Source of the DNA: Desulfobulbaceae bacterium
GTDB taxonomy: Bacteria; Desulfobacterota; Desulfobulbia; Desulfobulbales; SURF-16
NCBI GenBank assembly: GCA_020444175.1
Contig: JAHLLM010000011.1
Location: forward strand, 62,001 to 126,000
Reading direction: 5' to 3'
DNA length: 64,000 nucleotides
The translations under genes and the position numbers were made by a program. Shown here piece after piece: positions 26,582-35,418 of this stretch (the first letter of the stretch is position 1; the number at the start of each line of letters is the position of its first letter). The notes under the pieces are model-generated. The model was not told the DNA's origin and did not search any database. It was given only the letters and a program-made list of their open reading frames with translations.

Positions 26582-27931
26582 ATGAAACTGAGTTCAATTG
26601 TATTCATTACCCTTATTCTTTTCAGCTTAGTGCCTCCTGTTATTTTCTTTGCATTCACGCAAAAACAGATATTCACTGAATTACAAGTGCTTGAAGAAGA
26701 CCAGGTGCTTCACCGCATGGAAGGCAAATTGCACCCTCTTAAAACAAAAATCGACAATTACAAAGAAATGATCGGCTTTGTATCCCAGTTGCCGGCAGTA
26801 ATTGAAATTTTAAATAAAGGGAAAAAATGGGACGGAAATATCAATCCGGAAACAGCATTTAATCGCTATACAGGGGTTTTAACAAGAGCCTTTGAAAAGC
26901 ATAAGGACATAATCACTATTTACGTTCTTGATATTAATAGCGATATACAATTCTCATTAAGAAAAAATTTCACCACAAGCCAATATGACCCGGTAGACGA
27001 AAAGAATATCGATTTTGATGCCTTGTTTTTAAACACAACTCTGCAGATGACAGAAAAAGATTTTTTCATAAGCCCCCTTATACGGTCACCCAAAAAAAAC
27101 TGTGACAAAACAGCGCCTTGCCTTTTACTGCGGATCTTCACACCAATACTTTTTAATAAGGAAAAAATAGGCATCTTTATCAGTGAAATTGATATTGGAA
27201 TTTTAATTGAGTATTTTCCAGAAATGCAATGGGTAATGAACAACGGCACTTATCTAGATGCTGACCATGATCGCAACACGGCTTTCGAGAAATTTCCAGG
27301 TTTAAAAGACTTGTTTTCGCAAGGAAATCCTGCGGTATGGAGTAACGATCAGATAAAAATGGCCTGGGTCCCTTTTTTTAAAGGGAAAGATAGTACTCTT
27401 ACTTTATGGGCAGGAAAGGAAGTGAGTCTGACATCGCTAAGGGCTGTCCAAAAAACAGTATTTATCAATATGATTGCCAGCCTTCTTGTACTCCTGTTCT
27501 TTTTTCTTTTTACAGCTTTTTTTATCTCAAAACGCATCCAAAATGCAGCATCACTTTTTTTACATGACCTGGAACAGGCTATTTTTAATCAAAAAAAATT
27601 AACTTGGGGAAAGAGGAGCAAGATTCGCGATTTTGCGGAAGTATTCACAAAAATCTCCCATATTCTAGAAAAAAATTCAATACTGGAACAGAAACGGATC
27701 CAGGATCAAAAAGAACTCCAAAACAGGTTGGATGAAATTCGAACATTAAGAGATATTTTGCCGATTTGCTCTTTTTGTAAGAACATACGCAACGATGATG
27801 GCTATTATGAACAATTAGAAGCATACTTCCATAAACATTCAGGTATGGACTTTAGCCACACGATTTGTCCGGAATGTATGAAAAAACATTATCCTGAAGA
27901 ATATGAGAGTATTGTTTCAAAAAAGGAGTAA
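26582..27931 (+). CDS. Membrane sensor ending in a CSFC...CPEC zinc-finger-like module
   Basis: This 449-residue protein has TM1 at about 5-25, a periplasmic domain of about 270 residues, and TM2 at about 300-323. A cytoplasmic coiled coil (about 360-395) leads to a C-terminal module: C396-x2-C399 in LPICSFCKNIRNDDGYYEQLEAY, then C429-x2-C432 in ICPECMKKHYPE. This four-cysteine module occurs at the C-terminus of many bacterial PAS and response-regulator proteins and probably binds a metal; its function is not established. There is no kinase, GGDEF or MCP domain, so output must come from the module or a partner. The downstream gene encodes a diguanylate cyclase 147 bases away on the same strand. 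Confidence 0.85.
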   Translation: MKLSSIVFITLILFSLVPPVIFFAFTQKQIFTELQVLEEDQVLHRMEGKLHPLKTKIDNYKEMIGFVSQLPAVIEILNKGKKWDGNINPETAFNRYTGVLTRAFEKHKDIITIYVLDINSDIQFSLRKNFTTSQYDPVDEKNIDFDALFLNTTLQMTEKDFFISPLIRSPKKNCDKTAPCLLLRIFTPILFNKEKIGIFISEIDIGILIEYFPEMQWVMNNGTYLDADHDRNTAFEKFPGLKDLFSQGNPAVWSNDQIKMAWVPFFKGKDSTLTLWAGKEVSLTSLRAVQKTVFINMIASLLVLLFFFLFTAFFISKRIQNAASLFLHDLEQAIFNQKKLTWGKRSKIRDFAEVFTKISHILEKNSILEQKRIQDQKELQNRLDEIRTLRDILPICSFCKNIRNDDGYYEQLEAYFHKHSGMDFSHTICPECMKKHYPEEYESIVSKKE

Positions 27932-28078
27932 ATCAGTCCTTTCAATTTCTTCTCGATTCTCTACCAGCAGGCATTAAAGAGAATACTCATTATGTATATG
28001 GCATTTACATACCCTGAGTGTACCTGCTTCTTTTTTGCTTAATTTTATTCCAGTTTTTTTTAAACAATTTCTATTATC

Positions 28079-30037
28079 GTGACTTCACCTCTAAAAAATG
28101 CACACACATCAGACAGAAAATTCAACTTTCTGGGCCTGTTCCACTGCTCAGCAGAGACCTTTCCAGGTTGTTTATTTCAGAAGAGCTTAAATGCCAGCAT
28201 TACCGGGAAACTGATAGGCATGCTGGCAGTCAGCATTGCCGGCTTTCTGCTGTTGATTGTGCTCAACACTTTATCTCTGAATAAAATTGACGATCACAAT
28301 CAGCGTATTCTCAATATCTCCATTCCCGAATATAAGGTAAGTCAACATATCCTCCGCACAATAAACGGTTTTAAAATTTCTCTCCTGCAGATCCTCAATA
28401 CGGATGAACTTAAAATAAATGACAATAACGTGCTTGCCAATCAACGGAGACTCAATGAAATACAGAGGATGATACTTGCCTTGCAGAATGGAGGACCTGG
28501 GTTTGATCTTGCAAAAATATCCAGCAAACCCCTTGATGTCTTTACCGTCGAAGCCGCCTCATCTCCTGTTATACGGGAACTGCTCACAGAAATTACTATC
28601 GAATACACCCTCCTCAACCAGGCGAACCAAAAACTGGTCGATTTTCTGCTTGAACCCGCACAGGCGAGTGACAAAGACGAACTCATTGAAGACCTTATTG
28701 ACAGCCTTAATGAAATGTATGAGCTGGTCATTGACATGACCGTGGAGATTAACACTCAGAAGAACCAGCAATTCAAAGGGTTAAGCAATATCATCAGAAC
28801 CTCCAGGCGCCATTCTCTTCGGACGGGGCTGATGATAGTTTTTGTGCTGTGCATTGCGACCCTTCTTCATATTATGCTTATCGTCATCCCCCTGCAAAAC
28901 ATTTTGAAAAGAGTCAAGACTATCGCCAGGGGGGAGGCTGACCTGATCCATCATGTAAAAGTGAAGACAGATGATGAAGTGGGCCAGCTTGCCCATCAGC
29001 TCAATACGTTTGTTGATAACATTTTTAGTATCAACTCCTTTAAAGCTGTTATCGAGGAGGAAGAATCCACCACCGACGTCAACCAGCGTTTAGCCGGTCT
29101 GTTTCTGGAACGCTATCATGTGCGTAAAGTTTTTATTTATGAACTTACCGGCAGCAAGGACAAAATGTCCATTGCCTATGCAACTGATTATGAGGAAGTC
29201 TGCAGTCCGGAAATTCTCGACAACTGTGATTTTTGTCGGGCCAAACGCACCGGACACACGATCTCGTCCCTTGAGTTTCCAAATATCTGCAAACAGTTTC
29301 CCCATGGAGACAGAATGGAACACCACTGCATTCCCATGATTGCCAGCGGCCGGGTTGTGGGGGTTGTCCAATTTCTTTATGACAGGAACAATCCTGCCGA
29401 GAGCCGTGATCTTTTTGAAGACAGAGTCAAAAGGGCATCCCGATATATCAAGGAAGCAACTCCAGTTATCGAGGCGAAACGTTTTGCCTCTGTTCTGCAC
29501 GAAACCAGCCTCAAAGACCCCATGACAGATCTTTACAACAGACGTTTCCTGGAAAGCTACACGCAGACTCTGGTGGCTTGCACCTTGCGCAGGAAAGGCA
29601 ATGTGGGAATTCTCATGTGTGATATGGATTTCTTCAAGGAGGTCAATGACAACTATGGCCATGAAGTAGGTGATACAGTTCTGGTCAGAACAGCTCTGGT
29701 ACTCAAAAGTTGCGTCAGGGAGTCTGATTTGATTATCCGTTACGGTGGAGAAGAATTTCTGGTACTCCTCATTGACATGAAAAAACGGCAGAAACGTCAA
29801 GTCCTTCTTGATCTTGCGGAAAAAATCCGCAAAACCATGGAGTCAACCGTCATTAACATCCCGGGCGGCACCCTGCAGAAAACCATGAGTATAGGAATCA
29901 GTGAATTTCCCAAGGATACGAAGGGTTTCTGGGAGGCCATCAAATTTGCCGATGTGGCGCTCTACCAGGCCAAGCAGTCCGGAAGAAACAAAGTAGTCGC
30001 TTTCACCAAGGATATGTGGGACGAGAGTCAGTATTAA
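28079..30037 (+). CDS. Membrane-bound diguanylate cyclase (HAMP, GAF-like, GGDEF)
   Basis: This enzyme is predicted to make cyclic di-GMP from two GTP. The 652-residue frame has a membrane segment near 45-65, a helical periplasmic domain, TM2 near 245-268 and a HAMP region with DDEVGQL. A GAF-like domain with clustered cysteines (NCDFCRAK, NICKQF) comes before the cyclase. The active site GGEEF is at 556-560, and the product-inhibition I-site R-E-S-D lies five residues before it, so feedback control should work. The start is uncertain: the GTG at 28079 has no clear ribosome site and the first 40 residues do not look like the rest, so the true start may be further in, upstream of the first membrane segment. 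Confidence 0.92.
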   Translation: MTSPLKNAHTSDRKFNFLGLFHCSAETFPGCLFQKSLNASITGKLIGMLAVSIAGFLLLIVLNTLSLNKIDDHNQRILNISIPEYKVSQHILRTINGFKISLLQILNTDELKINDNNVLANQRRLNEIQRMILALQNGGPGFDLAKISSKPLDVFTVEAASSPVIRELLTEITIEYTLLNQANQKLVDFLLEPAQASDKDELIEDLIDSLNEMYELVIDMTVEINTQKNQQFKGLSNIIRTSRRHSLRTGLMIVFVLCIATLLHIMLIVIPLQNILKRVKTIARGEADLIHHVKVKTDDEVGQLAHQLNTFVDNIFSINSFKAVIEEEESTTDVNQRLAGLFLERYHVRKVFIYELTGSKDKMSIAYATDYEEVCSPEILDNCDFCRAKRTGHTISSLEFPNICKQFPHGDRMEHHCIPMIASGRVVGVVQFLYDRNNPAESRDLFEDRVKRASRYIKEATPVIEAKRFASVLHETSLKDPMTDLYNRRFLESYTQTLVACTLRRKGNVGILMCDMDFFKEVNDNYGHEVGDTVLVRTALVLKSCVRESDLIIRYGGEEFLVLLIDMKKRQKRQVLLDLAEKIRKTMESTVINIPGGTLQKTMSIGISEFPKDTKGFWEAIKFADVALYQAKQSGRNKVVAFTKDMWDESQY

Positions 30038-30088
30038 AAAAAGAGAGACTGTCTGGTTCTTGAGGATCAATAGCGTTCTGCCGTTACC

Positions 30089-30120
30089 TGTGCAGAGGGG
30101 CTTTGAAACCCCTCTGCACA
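30089..30120. terminator. Perfect 12-bp hairpin between convergent genes
   Basis: TGTGCAGAGGGG (30089-30100) pairs exactly with CCCCTCTGCACA (30109-30120) across an 8-base loop. It lies between the stops of the diguanylate cyclase (+) and the propeller protein (-). Neither side has a T tract, but the position and stem strength suit a bidirectional transcription barrier. Confidence 0.6.
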
Positions 30121-30129
30121 CAACCCATG

Positions 30130-33100
30130 TTATTTCAAAAAGACCAGACCTCCGGCACCGTCCGCCACATACAGCCGGCCATTGGCAACAGCTATATCAA
30201 CAGCCTCTGCAGCGGTGTCATGGCGTGTCACCAGCAATGGATCAGCAGGATCTGTGAAATTAATCTTCACAACCCCGGCCTCGTTGAATGCCACATAAAG
30301 ATAAAGCATGCCGCCCACCTCAGTGTAAGCCATCCTCACAGCTCCACCGGAAACTGTTTCATAACCAGGCACCCATTGCAACTTAAAACGCCCTAAGAAT
30401 TCCGGCCGGTAATCATAGACCACCGTGCCATCGAGCTCTTTCTTAAACAACTCCGTTGGATCAACTCCTTCTGGAACCGGCGCAATAAGATCACTCATGG
30501 CATAACTGAGAACGCCGAAGCTGTCATAGGTAAAATAAGCGATATTCCCTATGACCTCAACATCAATGGCCTGACCGTCCGCGGAACCGAGATCACCATT
30601 TTCATATTTGATCGGCTCAAACACCTTGACAAGCTGCAGGGCATTCATATCAGAGACATCGACAACACCGACACCATATGGCCCACTGGCCAGAATCGCA
30701 TAACGCTTGCCTGTTGCCGGGTCGCTCCACAGTTCAATACCGGATGCGGTGCCGAGTAATGGATCGCCTTGATTATAACCGATATTGCCGATAAAGTAGC
30801 CACTGGATTTCCTGGTTGGATCCTTGGTAACATCATAGATTGTCAATCCATTGGAACCATCGGCTACATAGGCGTAATTTCCCAAAAATTCAACATCATA
30901 TGCCTGATCCTGATAGGGGAAAACTTTCAAGGAGCCCCAGTCGGCATTATGCTCAAAACTGTCCGTCTGGTAGAGTTCCATCAACACTGGCGCACCTGCG
31001 ACTCCGAGACCTGCTTCCACCTCATCAACGGGTACGCTTCTAAGACCGTTGCCGACACACAGAGCCCACGTTTTACCCCGATCAAGATCTATGACATTCC
31101 GCACTGTATGTGACGCCGGATAAATACCATCGATAGGATACTCATCCTGCAGCGTATTGCCAACAAGGTGGACCTCATCGGTGGGAAAACCAAGCTCGTC
31201 GGTTATATTCCAGGCACTTACCCCATGCGGCCCGTCTGAGACATAGAGATAGTTTTCCGACACATCCAATCCGGCAGCATGACCTATTGCAATAGTCTGG
31301 GTGGCACTGCCGTCCACTGCCGCACCAATTTCATCCGTGCTCGGAAAATAGACCAGGATATTAAAGCGATCACCCATACTGGCCGCGTTAATATCTGTTA
31401 TATCGACGAAAACAAAACCACCGGCCCCGGAGCATTCAAGCACATCAACAGTACCTGCAGTGGTGAGACTGACATTGTCCATCAAGGCCAGGGTGTAGCC
31501 ATGCCCTTTAAGTTCTCTGGTGGCAAGCAGCGATGGGGCATCATAGAAACACTGCGGCAATGATTCATTGTCGAGAGGGTCCCAGGGAGACATGTCATAG
31601 CTGGTAATATCCTCATAATCAGGAATATTATTCCCGGCAATGCCATCGGTGTCATTATTATAAGGACCGGATGTTCCATGCCAATCTACATCAGGGGTTG
31701 CTGCATTATCAAGAATAACAAGACCTGCAAAATGATCGGTGAGAAAGACCTGGTCCCCATTAATTTCAACCCCCGTCACCCCGGACTCTTTGAGCATGCC
31801 TGCCCCTTCATAGGGTAAAAGGCTCGAAGGCTGAGAACCTGTATCATAGGGCCCGTTTACCGGTACGGCAGGATAAAAAGCCAGATACGGAGCGGTCATG
31901 AAATTTGCTGCGCTAGCCATCTCAAAACCCGTGACATCAACAGCAATGACCCCTCCCAGAGAATAAGCAATATATGCAAGAGTGCGGCTTCCCTGAAGAG
32001 CAATATCCAGATCAAGCGCTTCATAGTACCACTTGCCGTTTCTCTCCAAATCAGCCCACGGTGTTGGTTCACCAGTGCCGATGCCTTTCATGATCTCCGT
32101 GATTTCATAGTTTACCTGACGGTAATCAGGCATACCAGTGTAATCATCGACAAAGAGATCGCCTGTTTCAGCATCACTGGACACTGCCTGGGTGACAGCC
32201 ATTGTTCCGAAATAATCTTCGGACCTGTTCTCATCAGTATACAGATTATAACGACCGACCTGCTCAAGGCTCTGCGTGTCAAAAATGCCAAGACCAAGAA
32301 CGCCCATGGCGCTAAAGAGTTTATTGCCATAAATCTGAAGCGAAACAGGACCACCCCAGGGATGTTCCCCTGCATACTGAACCGTACTGATTTCCTGGTC
32401 GATAAACAGGGTGCCGTCAGCTTCTAGTGTCTGATTAAAGAGATTGGCAAGAGCCGTCTTGTGGATACCAAACTTATAATCGGCAATATAGAGGTTCGTG
32501 CCGTCAGAAACCAGATCGACAATCGGCGCCGTGCTGCTTTCCATGATGTTTCCAGTTAAGATGGAACCACCTGTTTCAGTGAAGGTCACATTGTCCATGT
32601 AATAATTAACAGGTGTTACACTTACAACGCTCATCAGTGCCGGATCAGTGATATCGACAACCGTGATTCCAGAATTTCCCGTGGCGACGAGAGCATATGT
32701 AGATCCGTTGTATGCGACAGTCTCAATACTAAAGGCAAATTCAGGTAAAGTGACACTGTAAGCCACGCCTTCTGTTGCCCCAACCTGTGTAGCTTTCAGT
32801 TCCGTGCCGATATTAAACAGGCACCACTGGCTGCCGGCAAACTGAAATCGAGCCACAGCCGTACTCGATCCACCAATCTGAACATCCTCCCCGAGAAAGG
32901 GAAACATATCAACCGGCAAAACGGAGACCGACACATCCTGAGAAACCGACCCATCAAGGGTGAGCCTGAAGATCAGGCTTGCTTCAGCAGCAACCATCAA
33001 CTGACTGACATCAGCAACAGCCGATGTTGCTGAAACCAAGGACAGCGGAACTTTAGGTCCTCCAACCTGACTCCATTCAAATGTTGCTGGAGATCCTTCA

Positions 33101-33798
33101 ATTTCTGCAGCAAGTGTTATGGTTGCGTTCTGTGTTTCAAAAAAAGAATCCGGTGTGGCCGTTATTGAAGTAATTGAAAGTGCCCCTCCGTCTGCAGTTA
33201 AGGAAAAATCAACAACCGTTGCGGCATCCGCATTGACCGTAGCGGGCAAGGTCAGAGGCTGATAACCGGATGCTGAAGCGGTAAGAGTATATGTTCCCGC
33301 AGTAACATCACTCAGGGTATAACCACCGCTGTTATTAGTTACGGTGTTATAGCCACCGCTGTCGGTCACAACGGCAACTCCGGCAATACCAACACCACTT
33401 GCACTGTCAGTGACAGTGCCGGTTATTATTCCACTGCTGACCACCGATTCAGAAAGAGCAAAATTGAGTACTGACTTTGTGCCTGCCATCAACGTCACAG
33501 GAAAAGTCTGTGATGTATAACCGTCTGCTGAGGCAGTGACATTATAATCCCCTGCAGGTATACTCATTGTATAATTTCCTCTACTGTCACTGACAATAGA
33601 GAATGTTCCCGGTGCTCCTGCTGCCTCAACAAGAGCACCAACAATAGCCGTATTGGTTCCGGCAATGGTCACTTTTCCTTTAAGAGTGCCCTCTGTCGCC
33701 ACCGGTTTCCCTGCCTGTACCTCTGCCCCCTCCAAGGCAAAAAGAAACATGGCAGCAAAACACGCAAGTATCACTCGCACAATTCGATTTCTTTTCAT
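30130..33798 (-). CDS. Large secreted protein: two carboxypeptidase-regulatory-like domains and LVIVD-type propeller repeats
   Basis: The 1222-residue protein has a signal peptide (cleavage about EVQA-GK, residue 29). Two carboxypeptidase-regulatory-like beta-sandwiches follow (GTLKGKVTIAGTNTAIVGALV and GIITGTVTDSASGVGIAGVAV, about 37-200), then an Ig-like stretch to about 300. The remainder is a long series of blocks such as GNSGITVVDITDP, GLGIFDTQSL, GLTIYDVTKDP and GVGVVDVSDM, the signature of LVIVD beta-propeller repeats. The protein is probably extracellular or on the cell surface; no membrane anchor or sorting signal was recognised. GAGGGG precedes the ATG. The neighbouring CsgD-like regulator may control it, which is inference from position. 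The C-terminus ends with a complete repeat (GRLYVADGAGGLVFLK). Confidence 0.85.
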   Translation of the reverse strand: MKRNRIVRVILACFAAMFLFALEGAEVQAGKPVATEGTLKGKVTIAGTNTAIVGALVEAAGAPGTFSIVSDSRGNYTMSIPAGDYNVTASADGYTSQTFPVTLMAGTKSVLNFALSESVVSSGIITGTVTDSASGVGIAGVAVVTDSGGYNTVTNNSGGYTLSDVTAGTYTLTASASGYQPLTLPATVNADAATVVDFSLTADGGALSITSITATPDSFFETQNATITLAAEIEGSPATFEWSQVGGPKVPLSLVSATSAVADVSQLMVAAEASLIFRLTLDGSVSQDVSVSVLPVDMFPFLGEDVQIGGSSTAVARFQFAGSQWCLFNIGTELKATQVGATEGVAYSVTLPEFAFSIETVAYNGSTYALVATGNSGITVVDITDPALMSVVSVTPVNYYMDNVTFTETGGSILTGNIMESSTAPIVDLVSDGTNLYIADYKFGIHKTALANLFNQTLEADGTLFIDQEISTVQYAGEHPWGGPVSLQIYGNKLFSAMGVLGLGIFDTQSLEQVGRYNLYTDENRSEDYFGTMAVTQAVSSDAETGDLFVDDYTGMPDYRQVNYEITEIMKGIGTGEPTPWADLERNGKWYYEALDLDIALQGSRTLAYIAYSLGGVIAVDVTGFEMASAANFMTAPYLAFYPAVPVNGPYDTGSQPSSLLPYEGAGMLKESGVTGVEINGDQVFLTDHFAGLVILDNAATPDVDWHGTSGPYNNDTDGIAGNNIPDYEDITSYDMSPWDPLDNESLPQCFYDAPSLLATRELKGHGYTLALMDNVSLTTAGTVDVLECSGAGGFVFVDITDINAASMGDRFNILVYFPSTDEIGAAVDGSATQTIAIGHAAGLDVSENYLYVSDGPHGVSAWNITDELGFPTDEVHLVGNTLQDEYPIDGIYPASHTVRNVIDLDRGKTWALCVGNGLRSVPVDEVEAGLGVAGAPVLMELYQTDSFEHNADWGSLKVFPYQDQAYDVEFLGNYAYVADGSNGLTIYDVTKDPTRKSSGYFIGNIGYNQGDPLLGTASGIELWSDPATGKRYAILASGPYGVGVVDVSDMNALQLVKVFEPIKYENGDLGSADGQAIDVEVIGNIAYFTYDSFGVLSYAMSDLIAPVPEGVDPTELFKKELDGTVVYDYRPEFLGRFKLQWVPGYETVSGGAVRMAYTEVGGMLYLYVAFNEAGVVKINFTDPADPLLVTRHDTAAEAVDIAVANGRLYVADGAGGLVFLK

Positions 33799-33862
33799 TT
33801 AACCCACCCCTCATTGACTCATTTTTGTTAATCATCTTTTCGTGTATTCCTCGGCAACACTT

Positions 33863-33901
<39 letters not shown>

Positions 33902-33974
33902 AAAGTTACCTCCTGAACTTGTATTTTTTTATCCCCTCCTCATGTCATATAAAATGCCTTTTGGAACAACTAAG

Positions 33975-34018
33975 GTCGGGAGATAGCGAACCAGGAGAGA
34001 ATTCGACCCCCTCCCGAC
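33975..34018. other. 44-bp stem-loop in the gap between propeller and CsgD-like genes
   Basis: GTCGGGAG (33975-33982) pairs exactly with CTCCCGAC (34011-34018), with a possible inner CGAA/TTCG stem. It could be a leader structure of the propeller-protein mRNA or a weak terminator for the regulator gene 200 bases away. The rest of the gap 33799-34217 holds no supported gene. Confidence 0.45.
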
Positions 34019-34217
34019 ACTAGAGTCTCAAAAATAAAACTATACATTTTTTCAAGTGACCACAATCAGAAAGGGAACGTATTTTTCGGCGTATTTTGAC
34101 TAGTGGGAATGTAATACTTAAGCAGTAGACAACTCCAACTTCATGCTCACGGAGCAATACAAACGGAGGAGGAAAATGCAGGCAAAGAGCCAAACGGGCA
34201 GAAAGTAAAATTTCGAT

Positions 34218-34898
34218 TTAGAATAAATTTCTTGTTGCCCAGAGAGTAGCGTGGAGACGATTCGAGACTTTAATTTTTTTAAATATATTGTACGTATGTG
34301 TTTTTACAGTATGAGGACTGATCGCAAAACGATCTGCTATCCGCTTGTTACTGTCACCCGCAGCAATGCACCTAAGAATTTCTTTTTCCCTGGCAGTCAG
34401 ATTTGTACCGGCATTGTGATAAGCCGTTGTATTTTGGGGCTGAAGAGCATATTTTTCCAACACATCGCGTGAATACCAGAGCTCGCCACTTAAAATTGCC
34501 ACCACACATTTTGAAAGTAAATTAAGCGGTGCATCTTTCGAAAAAATGCCTCGCACCCCTAAATTTATTGTTTCTGTTTCTATGACCAGATCAGGGTGCA
34601 GATTAAAAAGAGCAATGAAGCATTGAGGGAGATTGAGCTTGCCACCCGGCTGGAACTCTTTATAAATCTCCTCCTTTCCGTAATTTTGGCAGTCCCAGAG
34701 AATTAACTGGCTGATACCATGATCGTCCTCTTGGGGAATTGGCAAAAAATGCAGTTGGTTGCACCATGAACAGAGCAAACTTGTTTCCTGTTCAAGATGC
34801 CGGGCCAGGAGTTCATTTTGCAGATTATTTGGCCCAACAATATGAATCAAAATATCTGATAAAAACTCAGTATTCTTTTTATAATCATCGATTTGCAT
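34218..34898 (-). CDS. CsgD-like LuxR-family transcriptional regulator
   Basis: The 226-residue protein has a C-terminal LuxR helix-turn-helix (about 165-222: LTAREKEILRCIAAGDSNKRIADRFAISPHTVKTHTYNIFKKI). The N-terminal part is a diverged receiver-like domain, and the stretch GVRGIFSKDAPLNLLSKCVVAILSGELWYSRDVLEKY closely recalls CsgD, the master regulator of curli and biofilm matrix. The usual acidic pocket and phosphoacceptor Asp are not evident, as in CsgD, so control may not be by phosphorylation. It lies upstream of, and on the same strand as, the large secreted protein, a likely target. No clear ribosome site precedes the ATG. Confidence 0.85.
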   Translation of the reverse strand: MQIDDYKKNTEFLSDILIHIVGPNNLQNELLARHLEQETSLLCSWCNQLHFLPIPQEDDHGISQLILWDCQNYGKEEIYKEFQPGGKLNLPQCFIALFNLHPDLVIETETINLGVRGIFSKDAPLNLLSKCVVAILSGELWYSRDVLEKYALQPQNTTAYHNAGTNLTAREKEILRCIAAGDSNKRIADRFAISPHTVKTHTYNIFKKIKVSNRLHATLWATRNLF

Positions 34899-35418
34899 AC
34901 GTTTTTTATCTCATTACTATCTTAAACTCCAGCCATTTCAAAAATATCGCTGAGGCAGAGGTGGAAATCACTGCTACTGTCCCATTTTATTAATGTGTGA
35001 GCAAAAATTACACCTCCTTTTATTTTTTTATGCTCAAGTACGATTTTTCTCAGGAATTTAGGGAAAAAATAATTTAGATTACACGAAGATACAATTGAAC
35101 AGACATGCAACGCAAATCGATCAGCGGTTCGTTTGCGGATATCACAATCTCATATTCTGACATCATATAAGTCCCTCTAATTCCGCAATGTCTTACAAAA
35201 GGAGACGAAGTCTTCTTTTATTAGACAGCATTGGATAGATCTGGACATAATTTTAGCCTCGCTCTATCATTACATCAATATGCAGTATGCATTTAAATGA
35301 GTTCCCTGGAAAGGAATTTAGAATACAATCTTTAATTAAAAAAATATGTGCTCAAACTGCCTATCCAGACTGTTTCACGCCGCTCAAAATAACCTGTAAA
35401 TCCTTATAAAGGCATGGC
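34899..35418. other. 520-bp divergent intergenic region with an orphan terminator-like hairpin
   Basis: No protein gene is supported. AAAAGGAGAC (35197-35206), a GAA loop and GTCTTCTTTT (35210-35219) form a 10-bp stem with one G-T pair that ends in T residues, the form of an intrinsic terminator. Both flanking genes point away from it, so if functional it would end a short plus-strand transcript. Confidence 0.45.

Noticed and set aside
29090-29800. 236-codon minus-strand frame opposite the diguanylate cyclase
   Set aside because: Complements a conserved catalytic domain; no family resemblance of its own.
33975-34018. tRNA-like fold (8-bp stem with GGTTCG- and TCGAATTC-like segments)
   Set aside because: Only 44 bases long, with no anticodon arm; treated as a plain stem-loop.
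34922-35110. 62-codon minus-strand frame upstream of the CsgD-like gene
   Set aside because: No ribosome site and atypical composition; probably chance.
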